Positions 43,822-51,704 are shown, numbered from the stretch's first letter. The stretch is 64,000 nt of DNA from Maricaulis sp048268525 (GCF_048268525.1 NZ_JBLWVH010000016.1:1-64000), one strand, 5' to 3'. The notes: generated from the sequence alone by a model not told the origin. Numbers and translations are program-made.

Positions 43822-44507
43822 GACGCCGTTCCCGGATGACGGCGCGACCGCTTCAACAGCGTGCGAGCGAGGAATAACAGGATCAGCAAGGCCGTCAGCC
43901 CCTCGGGCAGGGACAGCAAGCCGCTCTCTCGCAACGCCTCGGGAAAGACACGGGCACCCGGTCCGGTGAAGAAGGACCCGACCGCAATGAAATAGGCCAG
44001 ACCCATGCGCCAGAGATGGCGGGCGATGCGGTGACGCGGGGAGACGGGGCCGCGCACCAGCAAGGTCAGATCGGCGATTGCACCCATCGCGGTCATCATG
44101 GCCAGCATCAGATAGTCCTCGGCGGCAAAACCGAACAGGCGGCCGGTCTCTGTCTGGAAGGCCATGACAGCCAGCGTCGTCAGTCCAGCCAGTCCGAAGA
44201 GGATGGCGGCCAGGGCCGTCCATTCGAAGGCACCAGGCCGGTGGGTCCGCCAGCGCGCGGTACGCCATCCGGTCAGAACCAGATAGGCGGCCAGCAGCCC
44301 GGCGAAGGCAGTGATCAACAGGCGTTCAGGATCCAGAAGGCCAATCACCGCGCCCGACAGGGCCGTTGCCAGCATCGAGACCAGGAAGAGCGATCCGGCA
44401 GCCCGGTGGATGGACTTGCCCTTGGGGGCCAGGAAAGCCATCCCGCCAGCGGCGACACAGAGCGTGCCGGTGAGGACATGAAAGAGTGTGAGCAATTCGG
44501 GCGTCAT
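43818..44507 (-). CDS. Multi-helix membrane protein, paralogue 2 (DUF2306-like)
   Basis: A 229-residue membrane protein of the same architecture as the next gene: TLFHVLTGTLCVAAGGMAFL, then KGKSIHRAAGSLFLVSMLA, and later RHLWRMGLAYFIAVGSFF. The two are a tandem duplication with translational coupling. It is divergent from the membrane-embedded AraC-type regulator, which makes that regulator the obvious candidate to control the pair. Function is unknown. Confidence 0.75.
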   Translation of the reverse strand: MTPELLTLFHVLTGTLCVAAGGMAFLAPKGKSIHRAAGSLFLVSMLATALSGAVIGLLDPERLLITAFAGLLAAYLVLTGWRTARWRTHRPGAFEWTALAAILFGLAGLTTLAVMAFQTETGRLFGFAAEDYLMLAMMTAMGAIADLTLLVRGPVSPRHRIARHLWRMGLAYFIAVGSFFTGPGARVFPEALRESGLLSLPEGLTALLILLFLARTLLKRSRRHPGTAS

Positions 44508-44599
44508 GCTGGATTCCTGATTTGGCCTGTGTCAGAGAGCGAGGCTCGCAACATGTCGGTTTGCGAATATTTGCGCGCCTCGCCCTGCAGGCGCGGACA

Positions 44600-44613
44600 C
44601 CGGACATGTCCGG
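44600..44613. promoter_or_regulatory. Palindrome in the divergent regulator/membrane-pair promoter
   Basis: CCGGACATGTCCGG, a perfect 14-nt palindrome, sits in the 152-nt space between the DUF2306-like pair and the AraC-type gene. Flanking it are CATGTCGGTTTGC (from 44552) and a reversed CCGGACAGGCAAAC (from 44623), a looser inverted pair. It is a candidate operator for the AraC-type regulator. Confidence 0.4.
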
Positions 44614-44659
44614 GCCAGCCGGTCCGGACAGGCAAACTCCAGCAAGGCGCATTGCCCGC

Positions 44660-45862
44660 ATGAGCCCATCCGCCTCTCTAGACCTGCTGCCATTTGCCCT
44701 CGCCTCGGCAGCGAGCGGGCAGGCCCTGCTCTGCCTTCTTGTTGTGTTGACCGGCCAGTCCAGCCCATTGCCGCGCCGCTGGCTGGCTGGGTTTTTCACC
44801 ATGCTCGCCATCCTCGCTTCCGGTCCGGTCGTGGCGGCGATGCTGCCCAGCGGGCAAGCGCTGATGGCCGGTCTCCTGCTGGTCGCACTCTACGCCCTGC
44901 CACCGCTCTTCTGGGGTTATGTGACGGCCCTGACACGGCTGGGCCCGGACGCGCCTCGACCGCTTTCGCTCTGGCATTGGGTCGGGCCGGGACTGGCCCT
45001 GGCCTGTGCCGGGCTGATCTGGACGCTGCCCGCGGGAAGCGTCGATTTCATCCTGGCGACCGGCGAGCTGCCGGGCGGAACCCACGCTGCGGCAACTGTC
45101 TTTTGCGTCTTCGTCCTCGTGCTGGCCTGGAACCTGGTGTCGGGCGTCTATGTCCACCGCATCCTGTCCCGTCTGAACGCCTATAGACGCGCCCTGCGCG
45201 ACCATTTCTCCAATACCGAACGCCGCGAACTGGCCTGGCTTCGGGTCATGATTGTCGCGATCGTCGCCGTCTGGCTGGCCGTCATGGCGGTGCTTGTCTG
45301 GGACAATCTGGTCGCCAGCCTGTCGCTTCCGCCGGTTGTCGGCAGCCTCTTGGTCATGCTGCTGACGGCGATGCTGGCCGCGCGTGGCCTGTCACAATTC
45401 CCGGGCCTGGCGACGGTCGAGCGGGTCGACGGGGGCACGAATGTCGACGCGCCGGATGATGAGACGCAAGCAGAAAACAGATCGGCCAAATATCGCAAGT
45501 CAGCCCTCGAACCGGATCACGCCGCCCGCATCGCCGCGCGCATCGAAGCCGTCATGGTCAAGGACGCGCTCTATCTCGACCCCAACCTGTCGCTGCCGAA
45601 ACTGGCCAAGGCCATCGCCGTACCGGCCAATCTGGTCTCCCAGGTTCTTAACCAGAACCTCGACACCACTTTCTTCGACTACGTCAATCGCTGGCGGATC
45701 GAGGCGTCGCTGCCAAGGGTTCTCGCGGGCGATGCGACCGTCCTGACCATCGCGCTTGATGTCGGCTTCAACGCCCGCTCGACCTTCTATACCGCCTTCA
45801 AGGCGGTTACCGGCCAGACCCCAGGCCAGTGGCGGGCCAGCCAGAGCACTGAGCCGGGATAG
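44660..45862 (+). CDS. AraC-type regulator with seven-helix membrane sensor domain
   Basis: A 400-residue protein. Residues 1-270 contain about seven membrane helices (ALASAASGQALLCLLVVLTG, ALMAGLLLVALYALPPLFWG, and so on) and a short cytosolic linker; residues about 300-400 are an AraC-type HTH domain: LPKLAKAIAVPANLVSQVLNQN, then FFDYVNRWRIEASLPRVLA and TVLTIALDVGFNARSTFYTAFKAVTGQTPGQW. Such membrane-bound AraC regulators sense lipophilic or envelope signals. It is divergent from the tandem membrane proteins. Confidence 0.9.
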   Translation: MSPSASLDLLPFALASAASGQALLCLLVVLTGQSSPLPRRWLAGFFTMLAILASGPVVAAMLPSGQALMAGLLLVALYALPPLFWGYVTALTRLGPDAPRPLSLWHWVGPGLALACAGLIWTLPAGSVDFILATGELPGGTHAAATVFCVFVLVLAWNLVSGVYVHRILSRLNAYRRALRDHFSNTERRELAWLRVMIVAIVAVWLAVMAVLVWDNLVASLSLPPVVGSLLVMLLTAMLAARGLSQFPGLATVERVDGGTNVDAPDDETQAENRSAKYRKSALEPDHAARIAARIEAVMVKDALYLDPNLSLPKLAKAIAVPANLVSQVLNQNLDTTFFDYVNRWRIEASLPRVLAGDATVLTIALDVGFNARSTFYTAFKAVTGQTPGQWRASQSTEPG

Positions 45863-45894
45863 GGCGGCACGGACTGTCGCCCGCCCTTGGCGCA

Positions 45895-46347
45895 TCAATG
45901 GCACGCCTTGTTCAGGGCTGCGAGGCGCCAGTAATTATAGGGCAAGGGTGCCAGGAAGCCGGCCAGCAGCATGATTGGAATGACCCACCAGGTCAGCATC
46001 GCGCCGCCGGTCAGCCAGACATCGACGCCATTCATCACCGCTTCCATGGCGATCATCGAGATGAAGGACATGCCGATGGCCGTCTTGAAAGCCGTGGCCA
46101 GCGCCATCTGCCGTGACAGGATAACGGTTTCCAGCGCAATCGAAGTCAAGAGCCCGTTGATGATGGCCAGCGTCATGATCGCCAGGGTCGGCCAGCCGAT
46201 ATCAAAAACCTGGAAGACGGCAATCGTGCCGAAATCTCCGATCGAACATCCCAGCAGGCACCAGGCCGTATTCTGTGACGCCGCGCGCCAATGGCCCGGA
46301 TTCGACCAGAAGGCCGGTCGGGCGATCGAGAAGGTCGGGGCAGACAT
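45895..46347 (-). CDS. DUF4396 membrane protein under CueR-type promoter
   Basis: A 150-residue protein with about four membrane helices. It has the DUF4396 features: FWSNPGHWRAASQNTAWCLLGCSIGDFGTI near the start, EAVMNGVDVWLTGG in the middle, and a C-terminal PLPYNYWRLAALNKACH. The paired cysteines in helix 1 (Cys30, Cys34), the terminal Cys-His, and Met residues in the helices are plausible copper ligands. The start at ATG 46347 has AAGGAG six bases upstream. Expression from the CueR-type promoter ties it to copper. Confidence 0.85.
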   Translation of the reverse strand: MSAPTFSIARPAFWSNPGHWRAASQNTAWCLLGCSIGDFGTIAVFQVFDIGWPTLAIMTLAIINGLLTSIALETVILSRQMALATAFKTAIGMSFISMIAMEAVMNGVDVWLTGGAMLTWWVIPIMLLAGFLAPLPYNYWRLAALNKACH

Positions 46348-46377
46348 GTCATGCTCCTTTGTCAGCAACCGTGCTGG

Positions 46378-46408
46378 ACGCTAATGCTTCCAGTAACTGG
46401 AAGGTCAA
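46378..46408 (-). promoter_or_regulatory. CueR/MerR-type copper promoter and operator
   Basis: On the minus strand a -35 TTGACC (46408-46403) and a -10 TAGCGT (46383-46378) are separated by 19 bases, the overlong spacer characteristic of MerR-family activation. The spacer is filled by the dyad CTTCCAGT-T-ACTGGAAG (46403-46387). The start TTGACCTTCC and the dyad are nearly the E. coli copA promoter. The promoter fires toward the DUF4396 gene. Confidence 0.88.
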
Positions 46409-46418
46409 GGAGGGATGA

Positions 46419-46808
46419 ATGAAGATCAGCGACGCCGCCAGGCGCGCCGGGCTGCCGGTCAAAACCGTCCGCTATTATGCCGATATCGACCTTGTCCGGC
46501 CGCCGGGACGGACAGACAGCAATTACAGGGACTATGACCCGGCAGCGCTGGCCAAACTGGTCTTTGTGCGCCGCGCCCGCGATTTCGGCTTCTCCATCCC
46601 GGAATGCCGAAACTTGCTCGCCCTCTATGAGGACCGTGACCGCTCGAGCGCCGATGTCCGCGCCCTCGCCGTCACCCATCTTGCCGAAATCGAGGAAAAA
46701 CAACGCCAGCTCGCCGCCCTGCGCGACGAACTCGCCCATCTGGTGAGCGCCTGCCAGGGCAATGACCGCCCCGATTGCCCGATCCTGGATCGGCTGGAGG
46801 CGGAATAG
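46419..46808 (+). CDS. cueR: CueR/HmrR-type copper-responsive MerR regulator
   Basis: A 129-residue MerR-family activator: MKISDAARRAGLPVKTVRYYADIDLV (winged HTH), a dimerisation helix, and a metal-binding loop ACQGNDRPDCPI whose cysteines fall at 112 and 120, the same numbers as in E. coli CueR. Ser77 is also in the CueR position and is associated with specificity for monovalent Cu/Ag/Au. It is divergent from the DUF4396 gene across the promoter at 46378-46408. Confidence 0.92.
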   Translation: MKISDAARRAGLPVKTVRYYADIDLVRPPGRTDSNYRDYDPAALAKLVFVRRARDFGFSIPECRNLLALYEDRDRSSADVRALAVTHLAEIEEKQRQLAALRDELAHLVSACQGNDRPDCPILDRLEAE

Positions 46809-47183
46809 CGGGGGGCTGGGCCGATTTTGCGTGCCACTACGCACACCACCCCGTCACCACCCACATTTTTCCCGGCCGAAGCCCCGCAAAAGCGGGGCGC
46901 AGAGCCGCGACCCACCGGCCTGGCTGGCCAGCGATGAGTCTCCCGTGGGTCCCGGATCGCGCTGATGCGCGTCCGGGAAAAATAGTAGGGGTTGGTTTGG
47001 GGAAAGGCGCGCGCGGCGCATTCCCCGCCCTAAACTCCTTGCCGGGAGTTCGCCGTATCGGGTTCTTCAGCTCAAGGGTGAAACCGCGGAGCGGGGCCTG
47101 CGGCGCCCTTGACCTGAAGAACCCGATACGGCCCGCTGGCTGACAAGAGGTTATGGATGTTTGTGCGCGTGGGCGCCTGGATA
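46809..47183. other. 375-nt intergenic region with several hairpins
   Basis: No gene found. It holds three inverted repeats: GCCCCGC-AAAA-GCGGGGC (46881-46898), CCCGGA/CGCGC with GCGCG/TCCGGG around TGAT (46951-46977), and the 26-nt arms at 47053-47131, listed separately. None has a T tract placed for intrinsic termination. The region separates cueR from nrdB, which converge. Confidence 0.6.
47053..47131. repeat. Large inverted repeat, 26-nt arms with 25 matches
   Basis: The left arm (47053-47078) begins CCGTATCGGGTTCTTCAG and the right arm (47106-47131) ends CTGAAGAACCCGATACGG; the full arms differ at one position (C against G). The loop is 27 nt, GC-rich, and itself contains GCGG/CCGC. A structure of this size is far beyond chance and is not placed as a terminator for nrdB, which has its own hairpin 55 nt away. 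Confidence 0.85.
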
Positions 47184-47213
47184 ACAAAAGGCCCCCGGCG
47201 TCTGCCGAGGGCC
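47184..47213 (-). terminator. Intrinsic terminator of nrdB
   Basis: On the minus strand GGCCCTCGGC pairs with GCCGGGGGCC around an AGAC loop and is followed by TTTTG. It lies 27 nt after the nrdB stop codon. Confidence 0.88.
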
Positions 47214-47240
47214 CTCTGATACGGTTCGGATGGCGACGGA

Positions 47241-48275
47241 TTACTCCGCCGGCTCTTCCGTCTTCTCCACCTTCATCTTGTCGAACATGCCCCACACGCC
47301 TTCATCGCCGTGCCAGTCGCCCTTGGTGGCGCCTTTGGAGTATTCGGTGGCTCTCGCTTCGAAGAAGTTGGCGTGCTCGACGCCGTTGAGGATTTCCGAC
47401 AGCCACGGGAGCGGGTGTTCCTTGACGCCGTAGATCTTGGGCAGGCCGAGCTGGCCGAGACGCCAGTCGGCGATGTAGCGGATATAGGTCTTGATATCGT
47501 CCGGCGTCATGCCTTCGACGTCACCGGCCTCGAAGGCCAGGTCGATGAACTTGTCTTCCAGGCCGACCACGGTGCGGCAGCACTCGGTGATGTCGTCCTT
47601 GACCTCCTGGGTCAGGGCACCGGTCTCCTCGGCGAAGGCGTGGAAGAGCTTGATCATGCCTTCGCAATGCAGGCTCTCATCACGGATCGACCAGGTCACG
47701 ATCTGGCCCATACCCTTCATCTTGTTGAAGCGCGGGAAGTTCATCAGCATCGCAAAGGAGGCGAACAGTTGCAGGCCTTCGGTGAAGGCGCCGAACATCG
47801 CGACGGTGCGCAGGATGTCGGCTTCGTCCTCGACGCCGAAGCGCTGCATGTAGTCATGCTTGTCGGCCATGGCCTGGTATTCCATGAAGGCCGAGAACTC
47901 CGAGTCCGGCATGCCGATCGTCTCCAGCAGGAGCGCATAGGCGGCAATGTGGATCGTCTCCATGTTGGAGAAGGAGGCCAGCATCATCTTCACCTCGGTC
48001 GGGCGGAAGACGCGGCTGTAACGCTCCATGTAATTGTCATTCACCTCGACATCGGACTGGGTGAAGAAGCGGAAGATCTGGGTCAGCAGATTGCGCTCGC
48101 CATCATTGAGCTTGGTCGCCCAATCCTTGCAGTCCTCGCCGAGCGGGACTTCTTCCGGCATCCAGTGGACCTGCTGCTGCTTCTTCCAGAAGTCATAGGC
48201 CCACGGATAGCGGAACGGCTTGTAGGAATGCGAGGTGGTCAGGAGGCCGGGAAGTTTCGCGGTTTCAGTGGTCAT
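47241..48275 (-). CDS. nrdB: Class Ia ribonucleotide reductase, small (radical) subunit
   Basis: A 344-residue R2 subunit with a di-iron tyrosyl-radical site. Iron ligands and radical residue are all present: Asp75, Glu106, His109, Glu166, Glu200 and His203, and the radical Tyr113 in METIHIAAYALL. The Tyr rules out the manganese-only or Phe-type radical-less forms. The C-terminal tail (ending EKTEEPAE) is the usual R1-docking peptide in position. It is a separate unit from nrdA, with its own NrdR-box-like site and terminator. Confidence 0.96.
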   Translation of the reverse strand: MTTETAKLPGLLTTSHSYKPFRYPWAYDFWKKQQQVHWMPEEVPLGEDCKDWATKLNDGERNLLTQIFRFFTQSDVEVNDNYMERYSRVFRPTEVKMMLASFSNMETIHIAAYALLLETIGMPDSEFSAFMEYQAMADKHDYMQRFGVEDEADILRTVAMFGAFTEGLQLFASFAMLMNFPRFNKMKGMGQIVTWSIRDESLHCEGMIKLFHAFAEETGALTQEVKDDITECCRTVVGLEDKFIDLAFEAGDVEGMTPDDIKTYIRYIADWRLGQLGLPKIYGVKEHPLPWLSEILNGVEHANFFEARATEYSKGATKGDWHGDEGVWGMFDKMKVEKTEEPAE

Positions 48276-48338
48276 GGTCTTGGCTCTCCTGCTTGGCGCT
48301 GGCAGCCCACATGGCGCGCGCCCGAATCATTGCGATGA

Positions 48339-48354
48339 ACACAACATATTGTGT
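48339..48354 (-). promoter_or_regulatory. NrdR box upstream of nrdB
   Basis: ACACAACATATTGTGT matches the NrdR consensus ACACwATATwGTGT nearly perfectly and is a near-palindrome. It lies 64 nt before the nrdB start. NrdR represses reductase genes when dATP/ATP rises. A second copy, usually about 31 nt away, is not convincing here. Confidence 0.82.
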
Positions 48355-48494
48355 TCGTGGTTTCCAAATCGTCTACAGCTTGATGAAGCCATGACTGATC
48401 GCGACTGTGGAAACTGCCCGATTCCCCTGTTCATGGGCAGGGTTGGCCACATCACGATTTCTGTCAGAGGGTGGCGCGTCGCAGGCCTCGGCCC

Positions 48495-49325
48495 CTACCA
48501 GCGCCAGTTCACCGTCACCGCGCCGAATTCCTCGGTTTCGTCGAAGGCGCGAACGCCGGCGACATGGCGGTATTCGCGGCGCACATAGGCCAGCGACAGA
48601 TCGGCCTTGCCCATGCGCATGGCGATGCCGGCCTGGGCATCACCGATCACCTCACGCTGGGTGAGATACATGGCATTTTGAAAATCAACGCCGGCACCCG
48701 GATCGTACATCAGGGTTCGGCGGTCAGCCCCTGCAAAAACATACCATGCCGGGCTCTCGGACAAATTGTTCTGACGCAGATACTGTCCGACGCGCACCTC
48801 GGCACCGGCACTGGTCGCCGAACCGTCCGGCCCGACACTGACGGCTGCCCGCGGCGTGAAGCTGACATCGAGTTCTTCACCGGCACCGGTCGACTGGAAG
48901 GCCCGCTCATAGGCAACGGCAATCGTCGCCTCGTGCCGGCCGCGATCCAGCACGACCGGTGAATAACTGTCGCCCAGGGCGGCGAACAACTGGTGAGCCC
49001 GATCTGTCCGCGAGTCCTCGAGGACGGCGACCTCAATCACTCCGGCATTGCCCAGATCGATCCTGGTGGCGCCGGTCGGTGTCAGTCCGGCGAGCGGATT
49101 GCCACTGAACGGGTCATCACTCAGCGCCAGGGCCGACAGGGCCACGCGGGCCGCTTCAGGCGACAGCGGGCGGACATCGCCTTCAACGGCGATCTGCTGT
49201 TCAATCATCTGGGTGGACGATGCCCAGTCAGACGCCGCCTCGCCGGGCTGAGTCAGCACCCACGAGACACCGCCGAGCGCGACAAGCCCCGCCGTCATGA
49301 TCTCCGATGTGCGCCCGAAAGCCAT
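48495..49325 (-). CDS. Putative outer-membrane barrel protein (LpxR/DUF2219-like)
   Basis: A 276-residue protein with an N-terminal hydrophobic signal (SEIMTAGLVALGGVSWVLT), then an Ala/Ser-rich stretch and beta-strands ending with YVRREYRHVAGVRAFDETEEFGAVTVNWRW, where the last strand ends in Trp, as barrels do. FTPRAAVSVGPDGS, with WYVFAGADRRTLMYDPG and YLTQREVIGDAQAGIAMRMG resemble LpxR-type lipid A deacylases, but the catalytic His/Ser positions are not certain. It separates nrdB from nrdA without obvious relation to them. Confidence 0.6.
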   Translation of the reverse strand: MAFGRTSEIMTAGLVALGGVSWVLTQPGEAASDWASSTQMIEQQIAVEGDVRPLSPEAARVALSALALSDDPFSGNPLAGLTPTGATRIDLGNAGVIEVAVLEDSRTDRAHQLFAALGDSYSPVVLDRGRHEATIAVAYERAFQSTGAGEELDVSFTPRAAVSVGPDGSATSAGAEVRVGQYLRQNNLSESPAWYVFAGADRRTLMYDPGAGVDFQNAMYLTQREVIGDAQAGIAMRMGKADLSLAYVRREYRHVAGVRAFDETEEFGAVTVNWRW

Positions 49326-49466
49326 CACGCATCCCCCCTCGCGCGACACTGGGCAATCGGCGGCGGTTACGCACGCTGATTCACCCTGGAAGCGAAAAGG
49401 TTAACGGTGCCCGCGAACCGGGTCCAATGAAAGGCTTGCTGCAATGCGAAAAGCGCGACGCCAGAC

Positions 49467-49498
49467 GCAAAAAGGGGCGCCTTGCCGCGCCCCTTTTC
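49467..49498 (-). terminator. Intrinsic terminator of nrdA
   Basis: AAAAGGGGCGC pairs with GCGCCCCTTTT across a GGCAAG loop; on the minus strand it ends in a T tract. It lies about 45 nt after the nrdA stop and separates nrdA from the barrel gene. Confidence 0.85.
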
Positions 49499-49544
49499 TG
49501 CCGCTCCTACCCCCTCGGTCGGACCGGCGATGTGCCCGCCACAC

Positions 49545-51458
49545 CTATTGGCAGGCGAGGCATTCTTCGTAGTCGGTCGGGGCGGCCTCGGCCATTGAGG
49601 CTTCAGCGTCCGATTTCTTCTCGGAGCCGGCATAGGCTGCCCGCTGGATCGACTTGGAGCGACAGTAGTAGAGCGATTTCACGCCCTTCTCCCAGGCTGA
49701 CCAATGCAGCATGTGCAGGTCCCACTTATCGACATCACCCGGCAGGAAGATGTTCAGCGACTGCGACTGGCACACATAGGGCGTACGGTCGGCGGCGTGC
49801 TCGATGACCCAGCGCTGGTCGATCTCGAAAGCGGTGCGGAAAGTCGCCTTCTCGTGCTCGTCGAGGCAATCCAGGTGCTGGACCGAGCCTTCCGCTTCCA
49901 GGATCGACGCCCACATGCCCGGCGTGTTGAGCCCTTTGGCTTCCAGCACAGCTTCCAGTTGCGGATTCTTGACCGTGGTCGAACCCGACAGCGTCTTGTG
50001 GGTGTAGACATTGGCCGGGATCGGCTCGATGCCGGCCGAGACACCGCCACAGATGATCGAGATCGAGGCGGTCGGGGCAATCGCCAGCTTGTGCGAGAAG
50101 CGGGCCTTCACGCCCGAGGCCTCGGCATCCGGACAGGCGCCGCGTTCTTCCGCCAGCTTCACCGAGGCGGCGTCGGCGGCCGTGCGGATATGCTTGAACA
50201 GTTTGAGGTTCCACGACTTGGCCATGGCGCTCTCGAACGGCGCATTCATCTGCTGCAACAGGGTGTGCATGCCCATCAGGCCGAGGCCCACCGAACGTTC
50301 CTGGATGGCTGAATAGACAGCGCGGTCCATCTCTGCCGGGGCGCGGTCGATGAAGTCCTGCAGCACATTGTCGAGGAAGCGGTAAATGTCCTCGATGAAA
50401 TCGGGATTGTCCTTCCACTCCATGTATTTCGCCGCATTGAGCGAAGACAGGCAGCAGACCGCGGTACGCTCCTTGCCGTTCTGGTCGAAACCGGTCGGCA
50501 GCATGATTTCTGCACACAGGTTGGACTGGCGCACCTTGAGGCCCAGCTTGCGCTGGTGGGCCGGCAGGGCGCGGTTCACTGTGTCCGAATAGATGATGTA
50601 GGGCTCGCCGGTCTGCAGGCGCAGCTCGATGATCTTCTGCCACAGCTTGCGAGCGTTGACCGTTTTGACGACCTCACCGGATTTCGGGGATTTCAGCTCG
50701 AACTCTTCATCATCGCGCACGGCTTCCATGAAGGCGTCGGAGATGTTGAGGCCGTGGTGCAGGTTCAGGGACTTGCGGTTGAAGTCGCCGGACGGCTTGC
50801 GGATCTCGAGGAATTCCTCGATTTCCGGATGGTGGATGTCGAGATAGACGGCGGCCGATCCGCGGCGCAGCGAGCCTTGCGAGATTGCCAGGGTCAGGCT
50901 GTCCATCACACGGATGAAGGGAATGATGCCGGAGGTCTGGCCGATTTCGCCGATTTTCTCGCCGATCGAACGGACATCGCCCCAATAGGTGCCGATACCG
51001 CCGCCATTTGAGGCGAGCCAGACATTCTCGGTCCAGGTGCCGACAATATCGTCGAGACTGTCGCCGACCGAATTGAGGAAGCACGAGATCGGCAGACCAC
51101 GATCGGCGCCGCCATTGGACAGGACCGGTGTCGCGGGCATGAACCAGAGCTGTGAGATGTAATCATACAGACGCTGGGCGTGTTCGGTATCATCGGCATA
51201 GGCGGTGGCGACGCGGGCAAACATGTCCTGATAGCTCTCGCCGGGCAGGAGATAGCGGTCTTCCAGGGTCTTCTTGCCGAACTCGGTCAGGAAGGCATCG
51301 CGCGAACGGTCAATGCGGACACTCTCGACGACGCGCAGGTGCGTGGTGTCAGCCGCCGGTTTCGACGTCGTTGATTTGGGCTTGCCACGACGGGTCGTGG
51401 AAACGGTCTGCCGGGCGTCGTCCGGTGTCTGTTTTGCGGCTGTATCCATTGGCGTCAT
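49545..51458 (-). CDS. nrdA: Class I ribonucleotide reductase, large subunit, without ATP cone
   Basis: A 637-residue R1 subunit. Catalytic features: PATPVLSNGGADRGLPISCFLNSVGDSLDDI (first active-site Cys), SNGGGIGTYWGDVRS, QSNLCAEIMLPT (radical Cys and Glu), VCCLSSLNAAKYM (second redox Cys), and the C-terminal shuttle pair in ECLACQ. The N-terminal 90 residues hold no ATP-cone domain, only a Lys/Ser/Thr-rich tail, so the protein is shorter than the E. coli enzyme (761). ATG 51458 is chosen; ATG 51449 is also possible. NrdR boxes lie upstream. Confidence 0.95.
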   Translation of the reverse strand: MTPMDTAAKQTPDDARQTVSTTRRGKPKSTTSKPAADTTHLRVVESVRIDRSRDAFLTEFGKKTLEDRYLLPGESYQDMFARVATAYADDTEHAQRLYDYISQLWFMPATPVLSNGGADRGLPISCFLNSVGDSLDDIVGTWTENVWLASNGGGIGTYWGDVRSIGEKIGEIGQTSGIIPFIRVMDSLTLAISQGSLRRGSAAVYLDIHHPEIEEFLEIRKPSGDFNRKSLNLHHGLNISDAFMEAVRDDEEFELKSPKSGEVVKTVNARKLWQKIIELRLQTGEPYIIYSDTVNRALPAHQRKLGLKVRQSNLCAEIMLPTGFDQNGKERTAVCCLSSLNAAKYMEWKDNPDFIEDIYRFLDNVLQDFIDRAPAEMDRAVYSAIQERSVGLGLMGMHTLLQQMNAPFESAMAKSWNLKLFKHIRTAADAASVKLAEERGACPDAEASGVKARFSHKLAIAPTASISIICGGVSAGIEPIPANVYTHKTLSGSTTVKNPQLEAVLEAKGLNTPGMWASILEAEGSVQHLDCLDEHEKATFRTAFEIDQRWVIEHAADRTPYVCQSQSLNIFLPGDVDKWDLHMLHWSAWEKGVKSLYYCRSKSIQRAAYAGSEKKSDAEASMAEAAPTDYEECLACQ

Positions 51459-51545
51459 GGTAAGTCTACTCCCCAAGCCCGAGGCAAAAAATCCCTGCTG
51501 CGACAGCCCCAATGCTGCGCACCGAACAAACCCAAAGGTCGTCTG

Positions 51546-51594
51546 AAAATCTGTATAGTGTGTCGCTGTCGCCAGCCGACCCAACATATAGTGG
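51546..51594 (-). promoter_or_regulatory. Tandem NrdR boxes upstream of nrdA
   Basis: Read on the plus strand, AAAATCTGTATAGTGT (51546-51561) and ACCCAACATATAGTGG (51579-51594) match about 12 and 13 of 16 positions of the NrdR consensus. Their starts are 33 nt apart, close to three helical turns, as expected for paired NrdR sites. They are 88-136 nt before the nrdA start. Confidence 0.72.
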
Positions 51595-51649
51595 ATCAAA
51601 GCCGGGGCGCTGGTCAACGGGGAGAATGATCCTTGAGCGGATTTTTTGG

Positions 51650-51664
51650 TTAACAAGCCGCTAA
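51650..51664. promoter_or_regulatory. CtrA-box-like site between nrdA and putA
   Basis: TTAA-CAAGCCG-CTAA matches seven of eight fixed positions of TTAA-N7-TTAA. It is 56 nt upstream of the distal NrdR box and next to the putA terminator. A cell-cycle input to nrdA would be reasonable. Confidence 0.35.
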
Positions 51665-51670
51665 TAAGAT

Positions 51671-51704
51671 ATGCGCCCCGTCACACATCGTTAACGGGGC
51701 GCAT
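51671..51704 (-). terminator. Hairpin terminator after putA
   Basis: ATGCGCCCCGT pairs with ACGGGGCGCAT (11 bp, perfect) around a 12-nt loop, and ATCTTATTAG follows on the minus strand. It lies 40 nt after the putA stop. The T content downstream is modest. Confidence 0.65.

Noticed and set aside
46881..46898. GCCCCGC-AAAA-GCGGGGC hairpin as a terminator of cueR
   Set aside because: No T tract follows on the plus strand (GCAGAGCC), and it is 72 nt after the stop.
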